A stretch of DNA of 64,000 nucleotides, from contig CAVRND010000022.1 in assembly GCA_963722495.1 (NCBI GenBank), positions 154,817 to 218,816 on the forward strand. The letters run 5' to 3'. The notes under the pieces were generated by a model. The model had not been told where the DNA came from and ran no database searches. It worked only from the letters and a program-made list of their open reading frames with translations. The position numbers and the translations under genes are program-made. Source of the DNA: Hyphomicrobium_A sp963722495 (lineage in GTDB: Bacteria > Pseudomonadota > Alphaproteobacteria > Rhizobiales > Hyphomicrobiaceae). Of the stretch, positions 8,891 to 17,229 are shown in pieces (the first letter of the stretch is position 1; each line of letters opens with the position of its first letter).

Positions 8891-8995
8891 GCTGGCGATC
8901 CATTGGTTGCCGCAAACGATGCCCCGAGGCATAAGCCGGTCTTAGCGTATCCGGCGCTAGCTTGCACCGGCATCGACAGATGAGCGAGGGGTTGC

Positions 8996-10096
8996 ATGGC
9001 GCACGCAGATCAAATCGAGCGGGATGGCGCGGCAGTTGCTGCCGGGCTCTCTCTAGCGGCGCTGATCCTCTTCGGAGTGCGCTTCGTGCAGGGCTTCATC
9101 TTCTGGGGCGGCGCCAGCCGGCGGCTAATCTACGACTTCCACGATGTTGCGGGCGTCGATCACGCTGTGAAGCTCGACTTCGATGCGGCTGGCTACGTCG
9201 CCGCCAAGCTGACCCACGCGCTACCCGGCGCGCTGTGGGTGCAAAAGCCCATCGAGTGGACGCTGGGCCATCACGACTTGATCGTCACTTCGGTCTGGCT
9301 GTGGACCCTCGCCGAACTCGCGGTCGGCCTCGGCTTGATGTTCGGCCTCGCTACCCGGTTATCGGCGTTCGTCAGCATCTGGCTCAACGTCGCCCTGATG
9401 GTGATCTTCGGTTGGATGGGCTCGACCTGCCTCGACGAGTGGACGATGGCCGTCTCAGGCGTTGCCATGAGCTCGGCAATTTTTCTCGCCGGCGCGGGCC
9501 TCTGGTCGCTCGATCAACGTTACATCGCGCCGACTTACTTCGCCCAGCGCCGCGCCTGGGCGCCGTGGGTGTTCAGCGGTCCGCTTCCCGTCGCCACGGT
9601 GCGCCGGCTGGCCAAATGGTTCGCCCTCGGCTGCGCCGCTTTCACGGTGCTGACCTATCACGTGCTGTTCGGCGCGGTCGTTTCACCGCTGCATTCGCGC
9701 ACGAACTTCCACCGTCACAATATCGCGATGTCGGCGCCGCACTTTGCAGCCGACGGCAGCGTGGCGTTCGACGCATACGTCGATGCCGGTCCGGACACCG
9801 GTGCCGCATACATCATTGCCGCGACGCTGCTCGACGGATCGGGGCAGAAGCTCGCGAAGTGGGATGGCGCCGCCCTCGCCGCGCTGGCGCCCGACGCATT
9901 TCGCAACGCCTATGCCTACGAATGGGCATCGCAGTTCAAGCCCGAGGTGATCGGTTTCAGCGGGCAGACGGGCGCGCGCGCGACCATCACGCTACCGCCC
10001 GTGGCGACACAGGCTGCCGGCGGCGACACACGCATCCTTGTTCTCGAGGCCATCAACGGCGCAACTTGGCGCGTCGTCGGCGCGGCCGCCAAGTAG
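8996..10096 (+). CDS. DoxD-DoxA fusion, thiosulfate:quinone oxidoreductase-like membrane protein
   Basis: The 366-residue protein starts at ATG 8996 behind GCGAGGGG. The N-terminal half (residues about 15-215) has four to five transmembrane helices with DoxD signatures: GVRFVQGFIFWGGASRRLIY, VQKPIEWTLGHHDL and WMGSTCLDEWTM. The C-terminal half (about 220-366) is an extracytoplasmic DoxA-like beta domain. In the archaeon Acidianus DoxD and DoxA are two subunits of thiosulfate:quinone oxidoreductase, which oxidises thiosulfate to tetrathionate and reduces quinone; fused forms are known in bacteria. Activity on thiosulfate is inferred only from family membership. No other sulfur-oxidation gene is nearby. 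Confidence 0.75.
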   Translation: MAHADQIERDGAAVAAGLSLAALILFGVRFVQGFIFWGGASRRLIYDFHDVAGVDHAVKLDFDAAGYVAAKLTHALPGALWVQKPIEWTLGHHDLIVTSVWLWTLAELAVGLGLMFGLATRLSAFVSIWLNVALMVIFGWMGSTCLDEWTMAVSGVAMSSAIFLAGAGLWSLDQRYIAPTYFAQRRAWAPWVFSGPLPVATVRRLAKWFALGCAAFTVLTYHVLFGAVVSPLHSRTNFHRHNIAMSAPHFAADGSVAFDAYVDAGPDTGAAYIIAATLLDGSGQKLAKWDGAALAALAPDAFRNAYAYEWASQFKPEVIGFSGQTGARATITLPPVATQAAGGDTRILVLEAINGATWRVVGAAAK

Positions 10097-10224
10097 ATCT
10101 GACCGCCGGCGCGGCACCCTGCGGCCCTCGGGTCGCCGGATCGTTCTTGGCCGGCATGGAACGCGGATGGTGATAAGTCCGTTGTCGGCTTGGCCCAAGA
10201 ACGACGAGCACCGGCGACAGACGT

Positions 10225-11013
10225 ATGCTGAAACAGAGCCCGAAGCGCAAAGGCGTAATCGAGACTCTGCGCTATCTATATGAGTCAGAGGCGCGGGCGG
10301 CGCATATATTTCGCTATGGCCTGCTTGCTTTCGATCTAGTCACCATCGTGTTCATCGTCGTCACCTCGTTCCGGCCGGGGAACGCAATGCTCGAGAAGCT
10401 GGACATCGCGTTCGGCGTCCTGATCCTCCTGGACTTCTCCGCACGCTTTGCCATCAGCCGCGATCGTCTGCGAGAGCTGGCGCACCCGGCCTCGTGGGCC
10501 GACATGGCTTCGATCGTGTCGTTCTTGGCGCCCGTCGCCGGGGAGGCGGCAGGCTTCCTGCGCCTGCTACGAACCGTACGCCTACTCCACACTTACCAAC
10601 TCCTGGCGCGCCTGCGCAAAGACAGTCCCTGGTTCCGCCGCCATGAGGACGTCGTGCTGGCCCTGGCGAACCTGCTCGTATTTCTCTTCATCATGAGCGG
10701 TATCGTCTACGCGACCCAGCACGACCGCAATCCCGCCATCGGCAACTACGTAGACGCGCTCTATTTTACGGTGACGGCGCTCACCACCACCGGCTTCGGC
10801 GACATTACCCTGACCGGCACCCTAGGGCGCCTCATCTCGATCGTGATCATGATCCTGGGCGTCACCCTGTTCCTGATGCTCGTGCGGGTATTGCTGCAGC
10901 CGACAAAGGTTCGCTTTCGCTGCCCCCAATGCGCCCTGATGCGCCACGACGCCGATGCCGTGCACTGCAAAGACTGCGGCACCGTGCTCAAGATCCCGAA
11001 CGACGATTATTGA
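10225..11013 (+). CDS. Voltage-gated-type potassium channel with C-terminal zinc ribbon
   Basis: The 262-residue protein has about six hydrophobic segments. Segments S1-S3 lie within residues 28-105, an S4-like Arg helix is GFLRLLRTVRLLHTYQLLAR, and the pore loop carries the filter sequence TTTGFGDI instead of the usual TVGYGD. After the last helix comes a cytoplasmic tail with CPQC...CKDC, a zinc-ribbon pattern at about residues 232-252. It belongs to the Ion_trans_2/Kv-like family of the inner membrane. The GFGD filter is also seen in some K+-selective channels. The zinc ribbon could be a regulatory or tetramerisation module, which is inference. Confidence 0.85.
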   Translation: MLKQSPKRKGVIETLRYLYESEARAAHIFRYGLLAFDLVTIVFIVVTSFRPGNAMLEKLDIAFGVLILLDFSARFAISRDRLRELAHPASWADMASIVSFLAPVAGEAAGFLRLLRTVRLLHTYQLLARLRKDSPWFRRHEDVVLALANLLVFLFIMSGIVYATQHDRNPAIGNYVDALYFTVTALTTTGFGDITLTGTLGRLISIVIMILGVTLFLMLVRVLLQPTKVRFRCPQCALMRHDADAVHCKDCGTVLKIPNDDY

Positions 11014-11028
11014 TCCGTCGCCGCCGAG

Positions 11029-11520
11029 CTACCCTTCCCGATTTGGGGTGCCGAGAATGTGCGATTTCGGGGGCAGCATCACGCTGTCGAAGTCCTGCGT
11101 GAACATGGCCGCGGCAAAGAACGCAACCGCGCGCAAGGGCTCCTTGCCGGTGTTGGCGAGATCGTGCCGCACATTGGTCGGCAGCACAAACACGCTCCCG
11201 GGACCGACGGGGTACTTGCCGGACTCCATGCGCAGCTCGCCGGTACCGGCGATAATGTACTGCGTCTCCTCGGTTGCATCGGTATGCCAGCCGAGGTGGC
11301 CGCCCGGCGCGATCTCGTAGACGATCGTCGATGACTGCTCCGCATTGTGACCGCCGTAGCTGGCGAAGAACGCCCTCCAGTCGACCGTGGGGTCATCAAC
11401 GCTTCCAACCTTGATGCGCTCCTGCTTGTTGGTTTCGACGACAGGACTACTGGCGCGCGCTGCCTTGACGACGCGCTTGGCCGGACCGACCTTCACGTTT
11501 GCATCAGATGCGGGGATCAT
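11029..11520 (-). CDS. Cupin-domain protein
   Basis: ATG 11520 has AAGGAG upstream, giving 163 residues (MIPASDANVKVGPAKRVVKA); the frame stays open upstream to 11799 but that part looks non-coding. The cupin core shows GGHLGWHTDATEETQYIIAG (metal ligands His, His, Glu) and GPGSVFVLPTNVRHDLANTG (His). The N-terminus is Lys/Arg-rich with no signal peptide. It is likely a cytoplasmic metal-dependent small-molecule binding protein; ligand unknown. It is convergent with the K+ channel gene, leaving only 15 bases between stops. Confidence 0.75.
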   Translation of the reverse strand: MIPASDANVKVGPAKRVVKAARASSPVVETNKQERIKVGSVDDPTVDWRAFFASYGGHNAEQSSTIVYEIAPGGHLGWHTDATEETQYIIAGTGELRMESGKYPVGPGSVFVLPTNVRHDLANTGKEPLRAVAFFAAAMFTQDFDSVMLPPKSHILGTPNREG

Positions 11521-11734
11521 GCTCGGCTCCTTTTGGGGTTCCCCGCGAAGACTAGGAGCGGCGTTGCCGGTAGCAATGCCGACCGGCTTTTGTGGTTGGA
11601 GCGCTGTTGCGTGGCCGCCGCGCATTCGCTTCGAAATGTGCACATTGCGCCGCCCGTTCGCGCCTTGACCGCAGCGCGGCGGCATTGCATCGGTCATGCA
11701 GGGAGCTTTTGGGCTCTCCACTCGTGGAGGTTGC

Positions 11735-12541
11735 ATGGCTAAGAGCGGCACGATACGCGCCGGCATGGGCGGTTGGACGTTCGAGCCGTGGCGCGGCACC
11801 TTCTATCCCGACAAGCTTCCGCACGCGAAAGAGCTCGGCTACGCCGCCGAGCACGTGCCGACCATCGAGGTGAACGGCACGTTCTATCGGACGCAGACAC
11901 CGGCGACATTCGCCAAGTGGGCGAGCGAGACACCGGACGGTTTTGTGTTCTCGCTCAAAGGTCCGCGCTACGCCGTCAACCGGCGCGTACTCGCCGAGGC
12001 CGGAGACTCGATCAAGCGCTTCGTCGATTCCGGCCCGTTGGAGCTCGGCGCCAAACTGGGGCCGATGCTGTGGCAGTTCGCGGCGACGAAGAAGTTCGAT
12101 CCTGCGGACTTCGCTGCCTTTCTCGCGCTACTGCCACACAAGCTCGGCGACACCAAGCTGCGCCACGTCGTCGAGGTCCGCCACGACACGTTCTGCACGC
12201 CCGAGTTCATCAAGCTGGCGCGTGACCACAACGTGCCGATCGTCTTCGCCGAGCACGAGACATATCCGGCCATCGCGGACGTGACCGGCGACTTCATCTA
12301 CGCGCGTTTACAGAAGGGCAAGGACGAGGTGAAGACCGGGTATGCGCCCAAGGCGCTGGATGCCTGGTCCAAGCGCTTCGCGACCTGGGCCGAGGGCGGC
12401 GTCCCGGCCGACCTGCCGCTGGTCGACGAAAAGAGCAAGCTGCAAAAGAAGCCCCGCGATGCGTTCGTCTACTTCATCCATGAGGGTAAGGTGCGCGCTC
12501 CGCACGCGGCGATGGCGCTGATGGAGCGCGTCGGCAAGTAA
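11735..12541 (+). CDS. DUF72 (YecE-like) protein
   Basis: GGAGG at 11726-11730 precedes ATG 11735. The 268-residue protein is a DUF72 TIM-barrel protein: GMGGWTFEPWRGTFYPDKLP near the N-terminus, then VEVNGTFY-type strand (TIEVNGTFYRTQTPATFAKW), PDGFVFSLKGPRYAVN, GPMLWQFAATKKFDPADF and VEVRHDTFCTPEF. The family is widespread, cytosolic and of unknown biochemical function. It is followed 61 bases later by the DUF3175 gene on the same strand. Confidence 0.9.
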   Translation: MAKSGTIRAGMGGWTFEPWRGTFYPDKLPHAKELGYAAEHVPTIEVNGTFYRTQTPATFAKWASETPDGFVFSLKGPRYAVNRRVLAEAGDSIKRFVDSGPLELGAKLGPMLWQFAATKKFDPADFAAFLALLPHKLGDTKLRHVVEVRHDTFCTPEFIKLARDHNVPIVFAEHETYPAIADVTGDFIYARLQKGKDEVKTGYAPKALDAWSKRFATWAEGGVPADLPLVDEKSKLQKKPRDAFVYFIHEGKVRAPHAAMALMERVGK

Positions 12542-12602
12542 CGAAACTCGCGCCCGCGTCGACCGTTTAGCCCTCATCTCTCAAGCCCAGATGGAGGCCG
12601 CC

Positions 12603-12977
12603 ATGGCTGCAACCAAAGCGAAAGCGAAACCCAAGACGAAGGCCAAGGCCAAGACGACGGCGCGCCGTAAGAGCGTGGCTAAGAAGCCGGCCGCACGACG
12701 CACGGTGAAGAAGTGGTCGCAGTCGGTGACCGACAACAGCGACGCGATGGATCTCAAGCCCGACGTGTTCAAGCTCGACGATCCGAAAAAAATCGCAGCG
12801 TCGTTGAAACGGTCGGCCGAGCGTAGCCACCGCCGCAAGTCGGCGCCCTATCGTTCGGCGATGTCGATGCTGACGTTCTACGTCAATCGCGCCGGGCATA
12901 ACTTGCCGGCCAAGCGCCGACGCGTGCTCGAGCGCGCCAAGGACGAGTTGCGCAAGGCGTTCGGCAAGGACGCTTGA
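12603..12977 (+). CDS. DUF3175 protein with a histone-like Lys/Ala tail
   Basis: GGAGG at 12593-12597 points to ATG 12603 rather than ATG 12591. The 124-residue product has a basic N-terminal tail of about 35 residues (AATKAKAKPKTKAKAKTTAR), resembling histone H1-like tails and probably binding nucleic acid, then the DUF3175 core (KKWSQSVTDNSDAMDLKPDV, FKLDDPKKIAASLKRSAE, YRSAMSMLTFYVNRAGHNLP). Function of the core is unknown. It may share a transcript with the DUF72 gene and ends before the hairpin at 13071. Confidence 0.85.
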   Translation: MAATKAKAKPKTKAKAKTTARRKSVAKKPAARRTVKKWSQSVTDNSDAMDLKPDVFKLDDPKKIAASLKRSAERSHRRKSAPYRSAMSMLTFYVNRAGHNLPAKRRRVLERAKDELRKAFGKDA

Positions 12978-13070
12978 GCTGTCAATTCTTCGCGCTTCAA
13001 ACACGCGCGCGAACTCTGTTCTAAATGTCGTACCGGCCCAGCCGGTCAGACGGCCACAAGCGCCGCAAGC

Positions 13071-13097
13071 GGTGTCAGACCCTCGCGGTCTGACACC
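13071..13097. terminator. Bidirectional terminator-like hairpin
   Basis: A perfect 11-bp stem, GGTGTCAGACC and GGTCTGACACC, with loop CTCGC sits between the ends of two convergent genes (DUF3175 and the LysM-M23 peptidase). There is no strong U run, so it could stop transcription in both directions or simply protect 3' ends. Confidence 0.65.
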
Positions 13098-13119
13098 ATC
13101 TCCCTCACACGTCGCGCGA

Positions 13120-14604
13120 TTAAAGTCGCTCGAGGAACGGCACCGGATCGACCGGCTTTGATCCCTGCCGCAGCTCGAAGTGCACCTGCGGCTGGTCGAC
13201 GGAGCCCGAGCGTCCGGCGGTGGCGATCACCTGTCCGCGCTGCACCTTGTCGCCGCGCTTGACGTTGAGCTGGTCGTTGTGCGCGTAGGCCGTAACCCAG
13301 CCGTTGTCGTGGCGCAGCAGGATCAGGTTGCCATAGCCTTTTAGCTCCGAGCCGGCGTAGGCGACGGTGCCGCCCTCGGCCGCGTGCACCGAGGTGCCGA
13401 GCGGGACCGAAAGGTTGATTCCGTCGTTGTGTGTGCCGTCGCTCCGCTGACCGAACCCGGTGATGATGCGGCCGCTGACCGGCCAGCGCAGCTTGTCGCT
13501 GCCGCGCGCGGCGGTCTGCTGCGGCTGCGCCGGCGGATTGATCGCGGCCGTGGCGCCGTTGCTGTTGGCGACCGGCGTGTTCGGGTTGGCGCCGTTGATA
13601 ATGGTCGGCTGGTGGGACGAGGGAATGTTCGACTGATAGGACTGCGCCGGCGACTGCTGCGGCTGCTGGTACTGAGGCTGTGCCGGCGGCGGGTTGACCG
13701 CTACCTGCTGCATCGGCTGTGCCGGCGAGCCGCCGTTCGTGTCGGGCACCCGCAGCACGGCGCCGGCCTTCAGCCCGCGCGCGTCGGTGATGCCGTTGGC
13801 CTGCTGCAGCTCGGCGACGGACACGCCATGCGAGCGCGAGACACCGTAGAGCGAATCGCCCGGCCGCATCGTGTAGGAGCCACGATACTTGGCATCGAGA
13901 TCGGCCGGCACGCTGGGGGGCGGCGGCGCCTGCACGCTCGCCGTCTGCATCGGCGCCGGCTGCGAGCGGTTCGCGGCGTAGCCTTGCGGCAGGTACAGCT
14001 TCTGGCCGGGGTGCAGGTTCGGGTTGGTGAGGTTGTTCACCTGCATCAGCTCGGCGACGCCGACGCGATGACGACGAGACAAGCCGTAAAGCGTGTCGCC
14101 CGGCTGCACTTCGACCATGTCGCCGGGGTTCGACAGCGACGGCTGCGGCTGCGGATCGTAGCGATTGGTGGAATTAGTCGTCGTCGCCGCCGTGTCGTAG
14201 CGGCGGTCGGCTGTGTACGAGTTCTGCGGCGGCGAGTCATACCGCCCGTTGGCGGCGTAGTTGGTGTTGCCGGTGCGGCCACCCGAATAGGCGGCTGAAG
14301 ACGGCGAGGCGTCGGGAAGGCTCTGCGTGCTGACGCCGTTTTCACGGTAGGTGCGCGGCTGGTTGTAAGCGCCGCCGCCGCTGCCGTAGCCGTCGTTGCC
14401 CAGATAGCTCGGGTTGCCGCGGCCGGAAGCAGACGCGGTCTGCTGCGGCTTGGGGTCGTCGTTGAGGGCGAAACTTGGAAAATCGAAGCCCGAAACCTGG
14501 GCGCTGCATCCCCCGGCGAGGCCGGCGAGAAGGATGGCTGCGGCGTGCCCTGTTGAGCGGGCGAGCGACGCTTCGCGGCGACTGAAACGTTTAAAACGCA
14601 TCAT
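13120..14604 (-). CDS. LysM-M23 lipoprotein peptidase (NlpD/DipM type)
   Basis: This 494-residue protein starts at tandem ATGs (14604/14601). It has a lipobox (LAGLAGGCSAQ), a long Gln/Pro/Ser-rich linker, two LysM domains (VEVQPGDTLYGLSRRHRVGV at about residue 165 and YTMRPGDSLYGVSRSHGVSV at about 245) and a C-terminal M23 domain (RIITGFGQRSDGTHNDGINL, VHFELRQGSKPVDP). In the M23 domain the usual metal-binding H-x-x-x-D is replaced by THNDGIN and the last motif is VHFE, so activity should be judged with care; many such proteins are amidase activators. It is the usual partner of surE in Rhizobiales and acts in septal peptidoglycan splitting. Confidence 0.85.
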   Translation of the reverse strand: MMRFKRFSRREASLARSTGHAAAILLAGLAGGCSAQVSGFDFPSFALNDDPKPQQTASASGRGNPSYLGNDGYGSGGGAYNQPRTYRENGVSTQSLPDASPSSAAYSGGRTGNTNYAANGRYDSPPQNSYTADRRYDTAATTTNSTNRYDPQPQPSLSNPGDMVEVQPGDTLYGLSRRHRVGVAELMQVNNLTNPNLHPGQKLYLPQGYAANRSQPAPMQTASVQAPPPPSVPADLDAKYRGSYTMRPGDSLYGVSRSHGVSVAELQQANGITDARGLKAGAVLRVPDTNGGSPAQPMQQVAVNPPPAQPQYQQPQQSPAQSYQSNIPSSHQPTIINGANPNTPVANSNGATAAINPPAQPQQTAARGSDKLRWPVSGRIITGFGQRSDGTHNDGINLSVPLGTSVHAAEGGTVAYAGSELKGYGNLILLRHDNGWVTAYAHNDQLNVKRGDKVQRGQVIATAGRSGSVDQPQVHFELRQGSKPVDPVPFLERL

Positions 14605-14852
14605 GATACGCACCTTTACTGCCAACCTCTCATTAATCCTTAAGGAGTTAATGGAGGCTTAACGGAGGGCAGCATGGGCGGGTGAAAATGCATTTGAGTA
14701 GCTCGCTAAACGACATCAGGATCGCGCAACGCGTCCCTGCATGAGCGTTCAAGCTACGAGGCCATTGCGCTTTGTTAAGGACGTCGCGGCGTCGACACCG
14801 CGGCGGCGCGATGGCGAATGGCTGAACGCTGGATGAACGATCAGGGAGCTGC

Positions 14853-15656
14853 TCAGAGGACGTCGCCGCCCACGGCCCGCTTCCTGGCGAGCGCCGGATC
14901 GAATGCATGTTGCAGCGCTTTGCACGTCGACTCGTGCGTGAGGTCGAGCGACAGAGGGGTCACCGAAATGCGCCGGGCATCGATGGCCGCTAGGTCGGTT
15001 CCGGCCACCATGGTCGACGGCGGGCGCTCGAAGTTGAACCAGTAGTACGGCATGCCCCACGGGTCGTTGCGCTGGTCGATGCGCAACGACGCCTGGTCGC
15101 GCCGGCCCTGCCGCGTCACCTCGATGCCGGTGACGGCGTCGGGCGGGCACGGCGGATAGTTGACGTTGATCACGATGTCCTTCGGCCAGCCGGCTTCCAT
15201 CACGCGCGCCAGCAGCCCGGGCCCGTGGGTCAGCGGCGTCTCCCAGTGGATCTTGCCCTCTTCGAGCGAACCGCCGACCTGGCTCATGGCGACGGAGCGG
15301 ATGCCGAGCATCGTTCCCTCGATGGCGGCGGCGATCGTGCCCGAGTAGGTCACGTCCTCGGCAAGGTTGGAGCCGTGATTGATGCCCGACAGAACCAAGT
15401 CCGGCGGGTGATCGAGCATGAAGTGGCGCACCGCCATGATCACGCAGTCGGTCGGCGTGCCGCGCAGGACGAATGTCTTCTCGTTGGTCTGGCGCACGCG
15501 CAACGGCTCGTGCAGCGTCATCGAGTGCGAGGCGCCCGACTGGTTCTTCTCCGGCGCCACGACCCACACGTCTGACGAAATCTCCTCGGCGATGCGGCGC
15601 AGGACGTCCATGCCCTCGGCACCGATGCCGTCGTCGTTGGTGACGAGAATGCGCAT
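14853..15656 (-). CDS. surE: 5'/3'-nucleotidase SurE
   Basis: The 267-residue protein begins MRILVTNDDGIGAEGMDVL, the SurE metal site (two adjacent Asp), followed by APEKNQSGASHSMTL and VLSGINHGSNLAEDVTYSGT. SurE dephosphorylates nucleoside 5'- and 3'-monophosphates in the cytoplasm. Length is normal. It lies three bases after the serS stop on the same strand. In many Rhizobiales pcm sits between surE and the LysM peptidase, but here pcm is elsewhere (near 41.3 kb). Confidence 0.95.
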   Translation of the reverse strand: MRILVTNDDGIGAEGMDVLRRIAEEISSDVWVVAPEKNQSGASHSMTLHEPLRVRQTNEKTFVLRGTPTDCVIMAVRHFMLDHPPDLVLSGINHGSNLAEDVTYSGTIAAAIEGTMLGIRSVAMSQVGGSLEEGKIHWETPLTHGPGLLARVMEAGWPKDIVINVNYPPCPPDAVTGIEVTRQGRRDQASLRIDQRNDPWGMPYYWFNFERPPSTMVAGTDLAAIDARRISVTPLSLDLTHESTCKALQHAFDPALARKRAVGGDVL

Positions 15657-15659
15657 GCG

Positions 15660-17036
15660 TCACGCGGCCTTTTCGATCTTGGCGAGGCCGCCCATGTAGG
15701 GGCGCAGCGCCTCGGGAATGACGACCGAGCCGTCGGCCTGCTGGTAGTTCTCGAGCACGGCGATGAGCGTGCGCCCGACCGCGAGGCCGGAGCCGTTCAG
15801 CGTGTGTACGAAACGCGTGTCCTTGGCGCCCTTCGGCTTATAGCGCGCGTTCATGCGCCGCGCCTGGAAGTCACCGCACACCGAGCACGAGGAAATTTCG
15901 CGGTAGGTGTTCTCGCCCGGCAGCCACACCTCGATGTCGTAGGTCTTCTGCGAGGCAAAGCCCATGTCGCCGGTGCACAGCAGGATGGTGCGGAACGGCA
16001 GGCCAAGACGCTTTAAAACCTCCTCGGCACACGCGGTCATGCGCTCGTGCTCGGCGAGGCTTTCCTCTGGCGTGGTGACGGAGACCAGCTCGACCTTGGA
16101 GAACTGGTGCTGGCGGATCATGCCGCGCGTGTCGCGGCCGGCGGCGCCCGCCTCGGAGCGGAAGCACGGCGTGTGCGCGGTAAGCCGCATCGGCAGCTTG
16201 GCCTTCGTCAAGGATTTCCTCGCGCACGAAATTGGTCAGCGACACCTCGGCCGTCGGGATGAGCCCCAACGCGGCGTTTAGCATTCCCTCCACTCGCTTC
16301 TTGCGCTGCGATGATTGCCTCACGATTTTCAGGTGCTGAGGATCGATCGACAGAATTCCGTCCTGGAAGGGCCCAGAGTTGCTCCATCCTCGAACTTCGG
16401 CAGCTGGGCGGTGCCGAACATGGCGCTGTGGCGCACCAGCAGCGGCACGATGTTTTCGGTGTAGCCGTTCTCGCCGGTGTGCAGGTCGAGCATGAAGGCG
16501 CCAAGCGCACGCTCGAGCCGCGCCAGCGCGCCCTTCAGCACGACGAAGCGGGCGCCGGAAATCTTCGCCGCCGTGGCGAAGTCCATCAGTCCCAGCGCTT
16601 CGCCGATCTCGAAGTGCTGCTTGGGCGCAAAGTCGAACTTCGGCGGCGCGCCGACCTTGCGCACCTCGACGTTGTCCTTCTCGTCCTTGCCCAGCGGGAC
16701 GTCGTCGAGCGGCAGGTTGGGAATGACCGACAGCGCGTCGCGCAACTTGCCGTCGAGTTCGCGCTCGCCTTCCTCACCCTTGGCGAGCACGTCCTTGAGC
16801 GCCGCCACCTCGGCCATCAGCTCGTTGGCCTTGGCGTCGTCCTTCGCCGCCTTCGCCTTGCCGATGTCCTTCGACGCCGCGTTGCGGCGGGCCTGCGCCT
16901 CCTGCAGCTTGGTCACGTTCGCGCGGCGCGCCTCGTCCAGCGCAATGAGTTCGGCCGACAACGGAGCCAGCCCGCGCTTCTTGAGGCCGTCGTCGAACGC
17001 CTCCGGATTGTCTCTGATCCACCTGATGTCGAACAC
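15660..17036 (-). CDS. serS: Seryl-tRNA synthetase, frame broken twice, with an unusual insert
   Basis: GTG 17036 (GGGAAGG upstream) opens FDIRWIRDNPEAFDDGL, the antiparallel coiled-coil tRNA-binding arm, then the class II core. Motif 2/3 residues are present: RSEAGAAGRDTRGMIRQHQF and LNGSGLAVGRTLIAVLENYQ. Two indels break the frame: one base missing near 16370, just after LPKFEDGAT, and one extra G near 16210 (EEILDE then KLPMRLT). Corrected length is about 458 residues against the usual 420-430. The excess sits between KFED and LIPTAEVSL, where about 40 residues (including HLKIVRQSSQRKKRVEGML) replace the usual 15-25. The enzyme is essential, so the indels are probably sequencing errors. 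Confidence 0.9.
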
Positions 17037-17083
17037 GGTCGGCCTTCCCAGTGGTTGAGCGCTATGGCCGCGGACTATTCTCA

Positions 17084-17170
17084 CGTCATCCCGGCGGAGG
17101 CCTGGATCCACGACACCTTGCAGAGAAGGTGCGGAGACTTGCGTGGATGCCGGCCTACGCCGGCATGACG
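17084..17170. repeat. Palindromic intergenic repeat
   Basis: Long imperfect inverted arms, CGTCATCCCGGCGGAGGCCT and GGCCTACGCCGGCATGACG, each continuing into GGATCCACG/CGTGGATGC, flank a small inner stem CACCTT-GCAGAG-AAGGTG. This matches the widespread proteobacterial palindromic element of the form cgtcatNccggcgNaggccgg. It lies just upstream of serS and downstream of tatC... on the opposite side, so it may act on the serS leader or mark the end of the tat operon. Confidence 0.75.
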
Positions 17171-17229
17171 ACAATTTGCGGCATTGGCGGACGGTATAGT
17201 CGGCAGGCGCGGACTGGTCCAGCCTCGGC

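Noticed and set aside
13384..14298. 304-residue plus-strand frame opposite the LysM-M23 gene
   Set aside because: Arg/Val-rich shadow; the minus-strand product has clear LysM and M23 domains.
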